In this document: one piece after another, positions 35,744 through 45,516 of the stretch
Position numbering within the stretch: the stretch's first letter is position 1
Layout: every line of letters starts with the position of its first letter
Assembly: GCF_013393325.1 (NCBI RefSeq)
Contig: NZ_QJRC01000070.1
Span: 62,001 to 126,000 of the forward strand
DNA length: 64,000 bases
Source of the DNA: Pseudomonas hunanensis
GTDB taxonomy: Bacteria; Pseudomonadota; Gammaproteobacteria; Pseudomonadales; Pseudomonadaceae
Direction of reading: 5' to 3'
Position numbers and translations under genes: made by a program
The notes under the pieces: model-generated
What the model saw: only the letters and a program-made list of their open reading frames with translations
The model's database searches: none
Told to the model about the DNA's origin: nothing

Positions 35744-36691
35744 GTGAGCCAGCCTACGCCAGCCGTGCGTACCTTCCAAGACCTGATCCTCGCCCTGCAG
35801 AACTACTGGGCAGCTCAAGGTTGTGTGGTGCTTCAGCCCTACGATATGGAAGTAGGCGCCGGCACTTTCCATACCGCCACGTTCCTGCGCGCCGTCGGCC
35901 CAGAGACCTGGAACGCCGCCTACGTGCAGCCTAGCCGTCGCCCTGCCGACGGGCGGTATGGCGAAAACCCAAACCGCCTGCAGCACTACTACCAGTTCCA
36001 GGTAGTGCTCAAGCCCAACCCGGCCAACTTCCAGGAGCTGTACCTCGGCTCGCTGAAAGCCATCGGCCTGGACCCGCTGGTGCACGACATCCGCTTCGTC
36101 GAAGACAACTGGGAATCGCCGACCCTCGGCGCCTGGGGTCTGGGCTGGGAAATCTGGCTGAACGGCATGGAAGTCACCCAGTTCACCTACTTCCAGCAGG
36201 TAGGCGGCATCGAGTGCTACCCGGTTACCGGTGAAATCACCTACGGCCTGGAGCGCCTGGCCATGTACATTCAGGGCGTGGACTCGGTGTACGACCTGGT
36301 GTGGGCCGACGGCCCGTTCGGCAAAGTCACCTATGGCGATGTGTTCCACCAGAACGAAGTGGAGCAGTCGACCTATAACTTCGAACACGCCAACGTCGAC
36401 AAGCTGTTCGAACTGTTCGACTTCTACGAAAGCGAAGCCAACCGCCTGATCAAGCTGGACCTGCCGTTGCCGACCTACGAAATGGTCCTGAAGGCCTCGC
36501 ACACCTTCAACCTGCTGGACGCCCGCCGCGCCATCTCGGTAACCGAGCGCCAGCGTTACATCCTGCGTGTACGTACCCTGGCCCGGGACGTGGCGCAAAG
36601 CTATCTGCAAGCCCGCGCACGCCTGGGCTTCCCGATGGCCACCCCTGAACTGCGTGACGAAGTGTTGGCTAAGCTGGAGGCTGCACAATGA
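35744..36691 (+). CDS. glyQ: glycyl-tRNA synthetase alpha subunit
   Basis: Catalytic core subunit of the tetrameric class II glycyl-tRNA synthetase. The 315-residue protein has the near-invariant GlyQ sequence ([19 protein letters not shown], then [20 protein letters not shown]). GTG at 35744 is chosen because AGGTGA lies at correct spacing and the protein then starts [11 protein letters not shown] as in P. aeruginosa; a GTG nine bases upstream is the alternative. It overlaps glyS by four bases. Confidence 0.98.
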   Translation: MSQPTPAVRTFQDLILALQNYWAAQGCVVLQPYDMEVGAGTFHTATFLRAVGPETWNAAYVQPSRRPADGRYGENPNRLQHYYQFQVVLKPNPANFQELYLGSLKAIGLDPLVHDIRFVEDNWESPTLGAWGLGWEIWLNGMEVTQFTYFQQVGGIECYPVTGEITYGLERLAMYIQGVDSVYDLVWADGPFGKVTYGDVFHQNEVEQSTYNFEHANVDKLFELFDFYESEANRLIKLDLPLPTYEMVLKASHTFNLLDARRAISVTERQRYILRVRTLARDVAQSYLQARARLGFPMATPELRDEVLAKLEAAQ

Positions 36692-38739
36692 GTGCTCAAG
36701 ATTTCCTGGTAGAACTGGGCACCGAAGAGCTGCCACCCAAGGCCCTCGCCAGCCTCGGCGACGCCTTCCTGGCCGGCATCGAGAAAGGTCTGCAGGCCGC
36801 TGGCCTGAACTACACCGGCAAGCAGGTGTACGCCGCGCCACGTCGCCTGGCCGTGCTGATCCGCCAGCTGGACGTGCAGCAGCCTGACCGCAGCATCAAC
36901 ATCGACGGCCCGCCCATGCAGGCTGCTTTCAAAGACGGCGAGCCGACCCAGGCAGCCTTGGGCTTTGCCAAGAAGTGCGGCGTAGAGCTGGCCGAAATCG
37001 ACCAGAGCGGCGCCAAGCTACGCTTCTCCCAGCACATTCCGGGCAAGGCCACCGCCAGCCTGCTGCCGACCATCATCGAGGATTCGCTCAACGACCTGCC
37101 GATCCCCAAGCGCATGCGCTGGGCGGCCAGCCGTGAAGAGTTCGTGCGCCCAACCCAATGGTTGGTGATGCTGCTGGGCGACCAGGTGGTCGACTGCACT
37201 ATCCTGTCGCAGAAGGCCGGCCGTGAATCCCGTGGTCACCGCTTCCACCACCCGGAAAACGTGGTGATCACCACCCCGGCCAACTACGTCGAAGACCTGC
37301 GCAAAGCCTACGTGCTGGCGGACTTCGCCGAGCGCCGCGAGCTGATCAGCAAGCGTACCGCCGAGCTTGCCATGCAGCAGGAAGGCACGGCCATCGTGCC
37401 GCCGGCGCTGCTGGACGAAGTGACCGCCCTGGTCGAGTGGCCAGTGCCGCTGGTGTGCTCGTTCGAGGAGCGTTTCCTCGAGGTGCCGCAGGAAGCCCTG
37501 ATTACCACCATGCAGGACAACCAGAAGTACTTCTGCCTGCTGGACAGCGAAGGCAAGCTGCTGCCGCGCTTCATCACCGTGGCCAACGTCGAAAGCCGTG
37601 ACCCGAAGCAGATCGTGCAAGGCAACGAGAAGGTCGTGCGCCCACGCCTGACCGACGCCGAGTTCTTCTTCAAGCAAGACAAGAAGCAGCCGCTGGAAAC
37701 CTTCAACGAGCGCCTGAAAAACGTGGTGTTCCAGGCTCAGTTGGGCACCGTGTACGACAAGGCCGAGCGTGTTTCCAAGCTGGCTGCCTTCATCGCCCCG
37801 CTGATCGGTGGCGACGCCCAGCGTGCCGGCCGTGCGGGCCTGCTGTCCAAGTGCGACCTGGCCACTGAAATGGTCGGCGAATTCCCTGAGATGCAGGGTG
37901 TTGCCGGTTACTATTACGCGCTCAACGACGGTGAGCCGCAAGACGTTGCCCTGGCCCTGAACGAGCAGTACATGCCGCGCGGTGCTGGCGCCGAGCTGCC
38001 GCAGACCCTCACCGGTGCTGCCGTGGCCATCGCCGACAAGCTCGACACCCTGGTCGGCATCTTCGGCATCGGTATGCTGCCTACCGGCAGCAAGGACCCG
38101 TATGCCCTGCGCCGTGCCGCGCTGGGCGTGCTGCGTATCCTGATCGAGAAGCAGCTGGACCTGAACCTGACCGGTGCGGTCGAGTTCGCGGTCAAGCAAT
38201 TCGGTGCCAAGGTCAAGGCCGCGGGCCTGGCGGAGCAGGTACTGGAGTTCATCTTCGACCGCCTGCGTGCGCGTTACGAAGACGAAGGCATCGACGTCGC
38301 CACTTACCTGTCGGTACGTGCCCTGCAGCCAGGCTCGGCCCTGGACTTCGACCAGCGCGTGCAGGCCGTGCAGGCCTTCCGCAAGCTGCCGGAAGCCGAA
38401 GCCCTGGCCGCGGTGAACAAGCGTGTATCGAACCTGCTGAGCAAGGCTGAAGGCGCCATCGCCGAACAGGTCGAGCCGAAGTACTTCGACAACGCCAACG
38501 AGTTCTCCCTGTACTCGGCCATCCAGCAGGCCGACCAGGCCGTGCAACCGATGGCTGCTGCACGCCAGTACAGCGAATCGCTGGCCCGCCTGGCCGCCCT
38601 GCGTGACCCGGTCGATGCCTTCTTCGAGGCGGTGATGGTGAACGCCGAAGACGCCAAGGTACGTGCCAACCGTTATGCCCTGCTCAGCCGCCTGCGCGGC
38701 CTGTTCCTGGGCGTGGCCGACATTTCGCTGCTGGGGTAA
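36688..38739 (+). CDS. glyS: glycyl-tRNA synthetase beta subunit
   Basis: tRNA-binding subunit of glycyl-tRNA synthetase. The 683-residue protein has GlyS features: [15 protein letters not shown] at the N-terminus, an HD-like central domain ([19 protein letters not shown]), and a C-terminal anticodon-binding DALR-type domain ([19 protein letters not shown]). ATG at 36688 overlaps glyQ, with AAGCTGGAGG upstream, so translation is coupled. The length is normal. Confidence 0.98.
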   Translation: MSAQDFLVELGTEELPPKALASLGDAFLAGIEKGLQAAGLNYTGKQVYAAPRRLAVLIRQLDVQQPDRSINIDGPPMQAAFKDGEPTQAALGFAKKCGVELAEIDQSGAKLRFSQHIPGKATASLLPTIIEDSLNDLPIPKRMRWAASREEFVRPTQWLVMLLGDQVVDCTILSQKAGRESRGHRFHHPENVVITTPANYVEDLRKAYVLADFAERRELISKRTAELAMQQEGTAIVPPALLDEVTALVEWPVPLVCSFEERFLEVPQEALITTMQDNQKYFCLLDSEGKLLPRFITVANVESRDPKQIVQGNEKVVRPRLTDAEFFFKQDKKQPLETFNERLKNVVFQAQLGTVYDKAERVSKLAAFIAPLIGGDAQRAGRAGLLSKCDLATEMVGEFPEMQGVAGYYYALNDGEPQDVALALNEQYMPRGAGAELPQTLTGAAVAIADKLDTLVGIFGIGMLPTGSKDPYALRRAALGVLRILIEKQLDLNLTGAVEFAVKQFGAKVKAAGLAEQVLEFIFDRLRARYEDEGIDVATYLSVRALQPGSALDFDQRVQAVQAFRKLPEAEALAAVNKRVSNLLSKAEGAIAEQVEPKYFDNANEFSLYSAIQQADQAVQPMAAARQYSESLARLAALRDPVDAFFEAVMVNAEDAKVRANRYALLSRLRGLFLGVADISLLG

Positions 38740-38742
38740 GCC

Positions 38743-39270
38743 TTGAAACTGCTGATTCTCGACCGTGACGGGGTGATCAACTACGACTCCGACGCCTACA
38801 TCAAGACGCTGGAAGAGTGGGTGCCGATCCCAGGCTCGGTCGAAGCGATCGCGCAGTTGAGCAAGGCCGGCTGGACGGTGGCTGTGGCCACCAACCAGTC
38901 CGGCATTGCCCGTGGCTATTACCCGCTGGCAACCCTCGAAGCCATGCACGCGCGCCTGCGTGCGCTGGTGGCCGAGCAGGGTGGCGAAGTGGGCCACATC
39001 GTGTATTGCCCGCACGGGCCAGACGAAGGCTGCGATTGCCGCAAGCCCAAGCCTGGCATGCTGCGGGCGATCGCCGCGCATTACCAGGCCGGCCTTGAAG
39101 GCGTCTGGTTCGTCGGCGACAGCAAAGGTGACCTGGAGGCTGCCCTGGCCGTCGGTGCACAGCCCGTGTTGGTGAAAACCGGCAAGGGCGAGCGGACCCT
39201 GGAAAAAGGCGTCCCGGAAACTACACTGATTTTCGACGATCTGGCAGCTATCGCCAGAGAACTAATTTAA
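38743..39270 (+). CDS. gmhB: D-glycero-D-manno-heptose 1,7-bisphosphate 7-phosphatase
   Basis: Removes the 7-phosphate in ADP-heptose synthesis for lipopolysaccharide core. The 175-residue HAD enzyme has motif I LDRDGVINYDS (Asp7 and Asp9), CPHGPDEGCDCRKPKPGM, which includes the zinc-binding Cys cluster of GmhB, and motif IV FVGDSKGDLEAA. The start is TTG at 38743, three bases after the glyS stop. A rho-independent terminator follows the gene. Confidence 0.95.
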   Translation: MKLLILDRDGVINYDSDAYIKTLEEWVPIPGSVEAIAQLSKAGWTVAVATNQSGIARGYYPLATLEAMHARLRALVAEQGGEVGHIVYCPHGPDEGCDCRKPKPGMLRAIAAHYQAGLEGVWFVGDSKGDLEAALAVGAQPVLVKTGKGERTLEKGVPETTLIFDDLAAIARELI

Positions 39271-39274
39271 ACAG

Positions 39275-39295
39275 TGCGCCTTCGGGCGCATTTTT
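39275..39295 (+). terminator. rho-independent terminator after gmhB
   Basis: TGCGCC-TTCG-GGCGCA followed by TTTTT: a 6-bp stem with UUCG-type tetraloop and T run, directly behind the gmhB stop. It ends the glyQ-glyS-gmhB transcript ahead of plsC. Confidence 0.88.
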
Positions 39296-39331
39296 CTCAG
39301 GCGGGCATGCCCCGCAATGGTACAAGCCACT

Positions 39332-40102
39332 ATGTCGATCCTGCAGGCGATCAGAATCTTTCTTTTTTACCTGCTGCTGGGCACCAGTTCGCTGCTGTGG
39401 TGCTCGCTGAGCTTCTTCATCGCGCCATTCCTGTCGTTCCCCAAGCGCTACAAGTTCATCAACGTGTACTGGTGCCGCTGCGCGCTGTTTCTGGTGCGTA
39501 CCATCCTGGGTATCGACTACAAGATCACTGGCGCCGAGAACGTACCGGATGAGCCTTGCGTGATTCTGTCCAATCACCAAAGCACCTGGGAAACCTTCTT
39601 CCTGTCCCAGTACTTCTCACCGCTTAGCCAGGTGCTCAAGCGCGAGCTGCTGTACGTGCCGTTTTTCGGCTGGGCCATGGCCATGCTGCGGCCGATCGCC
39701 ATCAACCGCGACAACCCCAAGGAAGCGCTGCGCCAGGTGGCGAGCAAGGGTGACGAGCTGCTCAAGCAGAAAACCTGGGTGCTGATTTTCCCGGAAGGTA
39801 CACGCGTGCCGTTCGGTACGATCGGCAAGTTCTCCCGCGGCGGCACCGCACTGGCTGTGAATGCCGGGTTACCGGTGCTGCCAATTGCCCACAACGCCGG
39901 CAAGTTCTGGCCGAAGACCGGTTGGGGCAAGCGTGCCGGTACCATCGAGGTGGTCATTGGCGAGCCGATGTACGCCAATGGTACCGGGCCACGTGCTATC
40001 GCCGAGCTCAACGACCGCGCTGCGGCGTGGAACGAGGCAACCCAGCGGGCCATGGGCTCGCTGCCACCAGCTGCGGAAAAGCCCCAGGAGCAGATGGCCT
40101 GA
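39332..40102 (+). CDS. plsC: 1-acyl-sn-glycerol-3-phosphate acyltransferase family protein
   Basis: A 256-residue inner-membrane acyltransferase that probably makes phosphatidic acid from lysophosphatidic acid. It has two N-terminal hydrophobic segments (residues about 8-33 and 47-60), the H-x4-E motif at His82-Glu87 (NHQSTWE), and VLIFPEGTRVPFG around residue 148. ATG at 39332 (MSILQAIRIF) matches the P. aeruginosa PA0005 N-terminus as remembered; an ATG at 39317 is the alternative. Downstream is a bidirectional terminator shared with the convergent MFS gene. The symbol is tentative because Pseudomonas has more than one paralogue. Confidence 0.9.
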   Translation: MSILQAIRIFLFYLLLGTSSLLWCSLSFFIAPFLSFPKRYKFINVYWCRCALFLVRTILGIDYKITGAENVPDEPCVILSNHQSTWETFFLSQYFSPLSQVLKRELLYVPFFGWAMAMLRPIAINRDNPKEALRQVASKGDELLKQKTWVLIFPEGTRVPFGTIGKFSRGGTALAVNAGLPVLPIAHNAGKFWPKTGWGKRAGTIEVVIGEPMYANGTGPRAIAELNDRAAAWNEATQRAMGSLPPAAEKPQEQMA

Positions 40103-40231
40103 TCATCTGTGGATAACTTGTGAGCAATTTTTCCATCAAATGCTTAAAGTGATCTCTAAGTGTTTGAATTATCTGTTTATTTCTGTGCATTACATTTTCT
40201 TGAAAATCGTGCATAAGTTTTTTCGAGGCAT

Positions 40232-40262
40232 AAAAAAACCGGCTTTTACAGCCGGTTTTTTT
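40232..40262. terminator. bidirectional rho-independent terminator
   Basis: AAAAAAACCGGC-TTTTACA-GCCGGTTTTTTT: a perfect stem flanked by A and T runs, so it works for both the rightward plsC and the leftward MFS transporter. The preceding 130 bp (40103-40231) are AT-rich and include the exact DnaA box 40108-40116, but no gene. Confidence 0.93.
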
Positions 40263-40279
40263 ATGGCATGCAGACAGCA

Positions 40280-41899
40280 TCAGACTTTGTCGATATCGAC
40301 GTCCTTGGTTTCTTTCAGGCAGAAGATCCCCACCACCAGACTGATACCGGTCACCAGCACCGGGTACCACAGCCCGTAGAAGATATCCCCGGTATAGACC
40401 ACCAGCGCGAACGATACGGTCGGCAGGAAGCCACCGAACCAGCCATTGCCTATGTGATAGGGCAGCGACATCGAGGTGTAGCGGATACGGGTCGGGAACA
40501 GCTCGACCATCACCGCCGCCAACGGGCCATAGGTCATGGTCGCGATCAGGATCATCGCCACGATCAGCACCACCACCATCACCTGGTTGACCTGCTCAGG
40601 GTCGGCCTTGGCCGGGTAGCCCGCCTGCTCGATTGCAGAGCGCATGGCGGTTTCGTCGAAGCCGTTGATGGTCTTTTCACCAATGTTCACCACCACATCG
40701 CTACCGGCCACGCTTACCGAGCTGTACGGCAGGCCCTGCTTCACCAGGAAGGTCTTGACCTTGTCGCACGGGCTGTCGAAACGTGCCTTGCCCACGGGGT
40801 CGAACTGGAAGGTGCAGCTTTGCGGATCGGCGGTAACCACGATCGGCGCCTGACGGCTGGCGGCGTCAATCTGTGGGTTGGCGTAATGGCTCAGGGCCTT
40901 GAACAGCGGGAAGTACAGCACCGTGGCCAACAGCAGGCCGAGCATCAGGATTGGCTTGCGGCCGATGCGGTCCGACAGCCAGCCAAAGAACACGAAGAAT
41001 GGCGCACCGATCACCACACTGATAATCAACAGGGTGTTGGCTTGGGCGGGGTCCATCTTCAGCATCTGGGTCATGAAGAACAGCACGTAGAACTGTGCCG
41101 TGTAAAAGGTCACGGCTTGGCCGGCGTTGATGCTGAACAGTGCGGTGAGCACCACTTTCAGGTTTGGCCAGGATGTAAACGACTCACGGATCGGCGACTT
41201 GCTGATCTTGCCCTGGGCCTTCATTTTCACGAACGCAGGCGATTCGTGCATGCTCATGCGGATCCAGGTGGAAATGGCCAGTAGCACGATCGACAGCAGG
41301 AACGGCAGGCGCCAGCCCCAGGTTTCGAACTGGTCACCACTGATGTAGCGGCTGCCCAGTACCACCAGCAGCGACAACAACAGACCCAAGGTTGCAGTGG
41401 ATTGGATGAAACCGGTGTGGAAGCCACGCTTGCCGGGGGGCGCATGCTCGGCCACGTAAGTGGCCGCACCGCCATATTCGCCGCCCAGCGCCAGCCCCTG
41501 CAACATGCGCAGGATTACCAGAATGATCGGTGCGGCAATGCCAATGCTGGCGTAGGTAGGCAACAACCCCACCGCGAAAGTGGACAGGCCCATCAGCACG
41601 ATGGTGACCAGGAAGGTGTACTTGCGCCCGATCATGTCACCCAGGCGGCCGAACACCAGCGCGCCGAAGGGCCGTACCAGAAAGCCCGCAGCAAAGGCCA
41701 TCAGGGCGAAGATGAAGGCGGTGGTGTCGTTCACACCAGCGAAGAATTGCTTGCTGATGACCGCTGCCAGCGCACCATAGAGAAAAAAGTCATACCACTC
41801 GAAAACCGTCCCAAGGGATGACGCGAAAATGATCTTGCGCTCTTCACGGCGGCTGGAGCTGCTGGCCGCCGCACCCTGCTCTTGGATGTAATCCGACAT
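40280..41899 (-). CDS. MFS metabolite:H+ symporter with a periplasmic insertion
   Basis: A 539-residue major facilitator of the metabolite:H+ symporter (MHS, proline/betaine-like) family. It has GRLGDMIGRKYTF after helix 2, RMLQGLALGGEYGGAATYV after helix 4 and GWLSDRIGRKPIL between helices 8 and 9. Residues about 338-435 form an extra hydrophilic segment with two cysteines (Cys362, Cys378) between late helices, predicted outside the cytoplasm. The ATG at 41899 was used. It lies 97 bp after the GMC oxidoreductase on the same strand, suggesting a transporter-enzyme pair for one compound; the substrate is unknown. Confidence 0.9.
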   Translation of the reverse strand: MSDYIQEQGAAASSSSRREERKIIFASSLGTVFEWYDFFLYGALAAVISKQFFAGVNDTTAFIFALMAFAAGFLVRPFGALVFGRLGDMIGRKYTFLVTIVLMGLSTFAVGLLPTYASIGIAAPIILVILRMLQGLALGGEYGGAATYVAEHAPPGKRGFHTGFIQSTATLGLLLSLLVVLGSRYISGDQFETWGWRLPFLLSIVLLAISTWIRMSMHESPAFVKMKAQGKISKSPIRESFTSWPNLKVVLTALFSINAGQAVTFYTAQFYVLFFMTQMLKMDPAQANTLLIISVVIGAPFFVFFGWLSDRIGRKPILMLGLLLATVLYFPLFKALSHYANPQIDAASRQAPIVVTADPQSCTFQFDPVGKARFDSPCDKVKTFLVKQGLPYSSVSVAGSDVVVNIGEKTINGFDETAMRSAIEQAGYPAKADPEQVNQVMVVVLIVAMILIATMTYGPLAAVMVELFPTRIRYTSMSLPYHIGNGWFGGFLPTVSFALVVYTGDIFYGLWYPVLVTGISLVVGIFCLKETKDVDIDKV

Positions 41900-41996
41900 C
41901 GTTGCTGTCCTCGGCCCTTAGGCCACAGTGATTATTCTTGTTGTTCCACTGTCGGCAGCTTTCGACCGCAAGCCGCCGGTACTGCACACACCCGGG

Positions 41997-43643
41997 TCAG
42001 GGCGTCGGTAACGCGTCTTCGTTCAAGTAGGTCTGGGTAGCAGCTCCTTTGAGGATCAGTTGCGCCGCCTTCTCGGCGATCATCAGGGTGGGGGAACAGG
42101 TATTGCCGGAGGTGATCTGCGGCATGATCGAGGCATCTGCCACGCGCAGGCCGGGGATGCCGTGTACGCGCAGCTGGTTATCCACAACATCCATGGCACC
42201 ATTGCCCATGCGGCAGGTACCGACCGGGTGGAAGATGGTGGTGCCGATCTTGCCAGCAGCGTCGAACAGCTCCTCCTCGGATTGCAGGGCCGGGCCCGGC
42301 AGGTATTCCTTAGGCTCGAACGCCGCCAGGGCAGGGGCCTGGACGATGCGCCGGGTGAGGCGGATGGCATCGGCGGCGACACGCAGGTCTTGCGGGTCGC
42401 TGAGGTAGTTGGGGTTGATCAGCGGCGTACTGTTCATGTCAGTGCTGCAGATATCGATACGCCCACGGCTGGCCGGGCGCAGGTTGCATACCGAAGCAGT
42501 AAAGGCCGGGAACTGATGCAACGGTTCGCCGAAACGCTCCAGTGATAGCGGCTGCACGTGGTACTGCAGGTTGGCGGTGGCCTGGTCGGTGCTGGAACGC
42601 ACGAAGGCGCCCAGCTGGCTTGGCGCCATGGCCAGTGGACCGCTGCGGTCGTAGAGGTAGCGCAGGCCCATGCCCATCTTGCCCCAAAGGCTGTTGGCCA
42701 TCTGGTTCAAGGTGCGGGTATTGCGGATCTGGTAGATCAGCCGAAGTTGCAGGTGGTCCTGCAGGTTGCCACCAACGCCAGGCATGTCGTGCCGAACGCC
42801 AATCCCCAAGGTTTCCAGCAACTGACGCGGGCCAATGCCGGAGCGCTGCAAGATTCCGGGCGAGCCGACCGCACCCGCACAGAGGATGATTTCACGGCGC
42901 GCCGCAAACTCATGCCAGGCGCCTTGCCAAAACGCTTTCACGGCCCGCGCGCGGGTGTTGTTGAGCAGTACCTGTTCAACCTGAACGCCGGTCAGCACCG
43001 TGAGGTTGGCGCGGTCCTTGATAGGCCGCAGGAAAGCTTTGGAGGCATTCCAGCGCACGCCGCTACGCTGGTTGACCTGAAAGTATCCACAGCCCTCGTT
43101 GTCGCCGGTGTTGAAGTCATCGACCTTGCCGATACCGCTTTGCTCGGCGGCATCGCGGAAAGCATCGAGAATTGGCCAGCTGTAGCGCTGGCGCTCGACT
43201 CGCCATTCGCCGTCAGCGCCATGGTGCTCGCTGGTGCCGGCAAAGTGGTTCTCGCTGGCCTTGAACAGCGGCAGCACGTCTTTCCAGGCCCAGCCATCGT
43301 TGCCTTGCTCAGCCCACTGGTCATAGTCGGCGGCCTGGCCACGCATGTAGATCATGCCGTTGATCGAAGAACAGCCACCTAGCACCTTGCCCCTTGGGTA
43401 ACCCAGTGCGCGACCGCCCAGGCCAGGCTGTGCCTCGGTCCTGAAGCACCAGTCGGTGCGTGGGTTGCCGATGCAGTAGAGGTAACCGACGGGAATGTGG
43501 ATCCAGGGATAGTTGTCGCGACCACCTGCCTCCAGCAGCAGCACGCGGCAGGAAGGATCGGCGGACAAACGATTGGCCAGCAGGCAACCGGCAGGACCGG
43601 CACCAACGACCACGTAGTCGAAGACAGAATCGGCTGATGGCAT
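41997..43643 (-). CDS. GMC-family FAD oxidoreductase (choline-dehydrogenase-like)
   Basis: A 548-residue flavoprotein alcohol dehydrogenase of the glucose-methanol-choline family: FAD loop VVVGAGPAGCLLANRLS at residues about 10-26, the GMC signature GKVLGGCSSINGMIYMRG, and the C-terminal active-site region FHPVGTCRMG with SGNTCSPTLMIAEKAA. The ATG at 43643 follows GAGG; a TTG two codons upstream is a weak alternative. True BetA is usually in the bet operon, so this is likely a choline-like alcohol dehydrogenase with another substrate. It is divergent from a LysR gene. Confidence 0.9.
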   Translation of the reverse strand: MPSADSVFDYVVVGAGPAGCLLANRLSADPSCRVLLLEAGGRDNYPWIHIPVGYLYCIGNPRTDWCFRTEAQPGLGGRALGYPRGKVLGGCSSINGMIYMRGQAADYDQWAEQGNDGWAWKDVLPLFKASENHFAGTSEHHGADGEWRVERQRYSWPILDAFRDAAEQSGIGKVDDFNTGDNEGCGYFQVNQRSGVRWNASKAFLRPIKDRANLTVLTGVQVEQVLLNNTRARAVKAFWQGAWHEFAARREIILCAGAVGSPGILQRSGIGPRQLLETLGIGVRHDMPGVGGNLQDHLQLRLIYQIRNTRTLNQMANSLWGKMGMGLRYLYDRSGPLAMAPSQLGAFVRSSTDQATANLQYHVQPLSLERFGEPLHQFPAFTASVCNLRPASRGRIDICSTDMNSTPLINPNYLSDPQDLRVAADAIRLTRRIVQAPALAAFEPKEYLPGPALQSEEELFDAAGKIGTTIFHPVGTCRMGNGAMDVVDNQLRVHGIPGLRVADASIMPQITSGNTCSPTLMIAEKAAQLILKGAATQTYLNEDALPTP

Positions 43644-43821
43644 GTGCAACCTCGGGCCTGATTATTATTCTTGTCCCGATCCATCTTAGTGAGTAATTTC
43701 GTGGAGGGAACACGAGATTTCACGCAGCCGCTGTGCGTTTTAGCACAGCGGTAAGCCTGTACCGACCGTTTCGCGGGCATGCCCAGAATACGGCCGAGAC
43801 GAACTGCCAAAAAGGATCAGC

Positions 43822-44709
43822 ATGTTCGACTGGAACGATCTGCGGTTTTTCCTCGAGTTACAGCGCAGCGGCCGCCTGCTTACCGCCGCCAAGCGCCTGA
43901 ACACCACCCACAGCACCGTGGCCCGGCACATCGAGAGCATCGAGCAGAGCCTGGGCACCGCGCTGTTCGTGCAGCATGCCCAGGGTTACGAGTTAACCCC
44001 CTCGGGCCAAGCCTTGCTCAAGCATGCCGAAGCCATGGAGAACGTCGCCCTGCTGGCGCAGGAAGAAATCACTCAGGCCATCACGCCGCTGGGCAAGATT
44101 CGCCTGGGGGTGACCGAAGGCATCGGCATCATGTTCTTCACCCCACGCATGAACGCGTTGTTCGAGCGTTACCCTGGCCTTGAAGTGGAACTGGTGGCCG
44201 TACCGCGTTTCGTCAGCATCCTCAACCGCGAGGCGGAAATCAGCATCCACCTGGAGCGGCCCAACGCCGATCTGCTGATCACTCGCAAACTCACCGATTA
44301 TCGCCTGGCGCTGTACGCCAGCCAGGACTATTTGCACCGCGCGCCACCACTGCGCAACCGCGAAGACCTGGCCCGGCACAGCTGGATCGGCTACGTCGAC
44401 GACTTGCTGTTCAGCCAGGAGTTGCTGTTTCTCAACAGCTTCTGCCGGGCACCCAACGTGGTGTTTCGCAGCACCAGCGTGATCGCCCAGCAAGCCGCCG
44501 CCCGCGCCGGGCTGGGCATCGCCGTGCTGCCCAACTACATGGCTCGCCACGACCCGACACTGGTACGCGTGCTGCCTGGCGAAACCATCCAGCGCAGTTA
44601 CTGGATCTGCACCCGTCGCGAGCTGCATAAATCGGTGCGCCTGCGGGTGGTGTGGGACTATTTGCTGGCGCTGTGCGCGGCGCAGCAGGATGAGCTGCTA
44701 GCCCAATAG
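43822..44709 (+). CDS. LysR-type transcriptional regulator
   Basis: A 295-residue LysR protein with the N-terminal helix-turn-helix (MFDWNDLRFFLELQRSGRLL then TTHSTVARHIESIEQSLG) and an effector-binding domain (TEGIGIMFFTPRMNALFERY, AAARAGLGIAVLPNYMA). It is divergent from the GMC oxidoreductase/MFS pair across 178 bp, so it is the likely regulator of that pair. The inducer is unknown. Its 3' end overlaps the convergent tauE stop by 12 bp. ATG at 43822 follows AAAGGA. Confidence 0.9.
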   Translation: MFDWNDLRFFLELQRSGRLLTAAKRLNTTHSTVARHIESIEQSLGTALFVQHAQGYELTPSGQALLKHAEAMENVALLAQEEITQAITPLGKIRLGVTEGIGIMFFTPRMNALFERYPGLEVELVAVPRFVSILNREAEISIHLERPNADLLITRKLTDYRLALYASQDYLHRAPPLRNREDLARHSWIGYVDDLLFSQELLFLNSFCRAPNVVFRSTSVIAQQAAARAGLGIAVLPNYMARHDPTLVRVLPGETIQRSYWICTRRELHKSVRLRVVWDYLLALCAAQQDELLAQ

Positions 44710-45516
44710 CGACTTGCCAGCCAGCAGCAAGGCCGCCGTCCAACCTGCCACTGCAAACATCTGCTGTAAGCGCGGCCCTGCCAGCCTGGCAGCCAAAGGC
44801 CGCGCCAACAGCAGGCCAAGTACCGCGCCGACGGCAAACGGGGCACCGACCTGCCAGTGCATGACGCCCGCCAGGCTGGCGCTGACCACGCTGCCAGTGG
44901 AGACCAGGGCGATCACCGCCAGCGAGGTGGACACGATACTGGCCATGCGCAGGTTGGTGTAGCGGTTCAGGGCCGGGATGATGACAAACCCACCGCCCAC
45001 CCCCAGCAGGCCGGACAACAACCCGGACAAGGCACCCGTGAATGCCAATGCGCGTGCACAGGGTAGGGTCCAGCGCAAACGGCCCTGCAACGGATTCAGC
45101 ACACATGGCTCGATGTAACGATGGGCATCATTGGCTTCGCCGCGCAGCTCTTTGGCCGCCTTGCGCCAGATACGCAGGCAGGCATAAACCAGCACCCCGG
45201 CGAACACCAACTGCAATGGTGTATTGGGCAGACGGTGCGCCAGCATCAGCCCGAAGGGTGCCGCTGCTACACCGACCAGCGCAATGAACAATGCCGCCCG
45301 GTAACGCACCAAGCCTTGGCGCAAGCCCAGCACAGCGCCCACTGCCGCCGCCAGGCCCACGGCCAGCAAGCCGACCGGTGCCGCTTCGACCATCGACAAG
45401 CCAAGACCGAACACCAGCAAGGGTACTGCGAGAATGCCGCCACCTGCGCCAGTCAACGCCAACACCGCGCCGATGATCGCGCCCAAGCCCGCCCCCAGTA
45501 ATTGATGCTCGATCAC
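44698..45516 (-). CDS. tauE: TauE/SafE family sulfite exporter
   Basis: A 272-residue membrane protein with two repeats of four helices; the motif GAVLALTGAGGGILAVPLLV early and GLLSGLLGVGGGFVIIPAL later are typical of TauE/SafE anion exporters. In sulfide-oxidation clusters it is thought to expel sulfite or thiosulfate. GTG at 45516 overlaps the sqr stop by four bases (GTGA), so it is translationally coupled and downstream of pdo-sqr. The longer frame upstream lies antisense/out of frame within sqr. Confidence 0.9.
   Translation of the reverse strand: MIEHQLLGAGLGAIIGAVLALTGAGGGILAVPLLVFGLGLSMVEAAPVGLLAVGLAAAVGAVLGLRQGLVRYRAALFIALVGVAAAPFGLMLAHRLPNTPLQLVFAGVLVYACLRIWRKAAKELRGEANDAHRYIEPCVLNPLQGRLRWTLPCARALAFTGALSGLLSGLLGVGGGFVIIPALNRYTNLRMASIVSTSLAVIALVSTGSVVSASLAGVMHWQVGAPFAVGAVLGLLLARPLAARLAGPRLQQMFAVAGWTAALLLAGKSLLG

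Noticed and set aside
37018..39081. A 687-codon leftward frame across glyS and gmhB
   Set aside because: Antisense to two certain genes; composition rich in Gln, His and Val with no domain, typical of a shadow frame.
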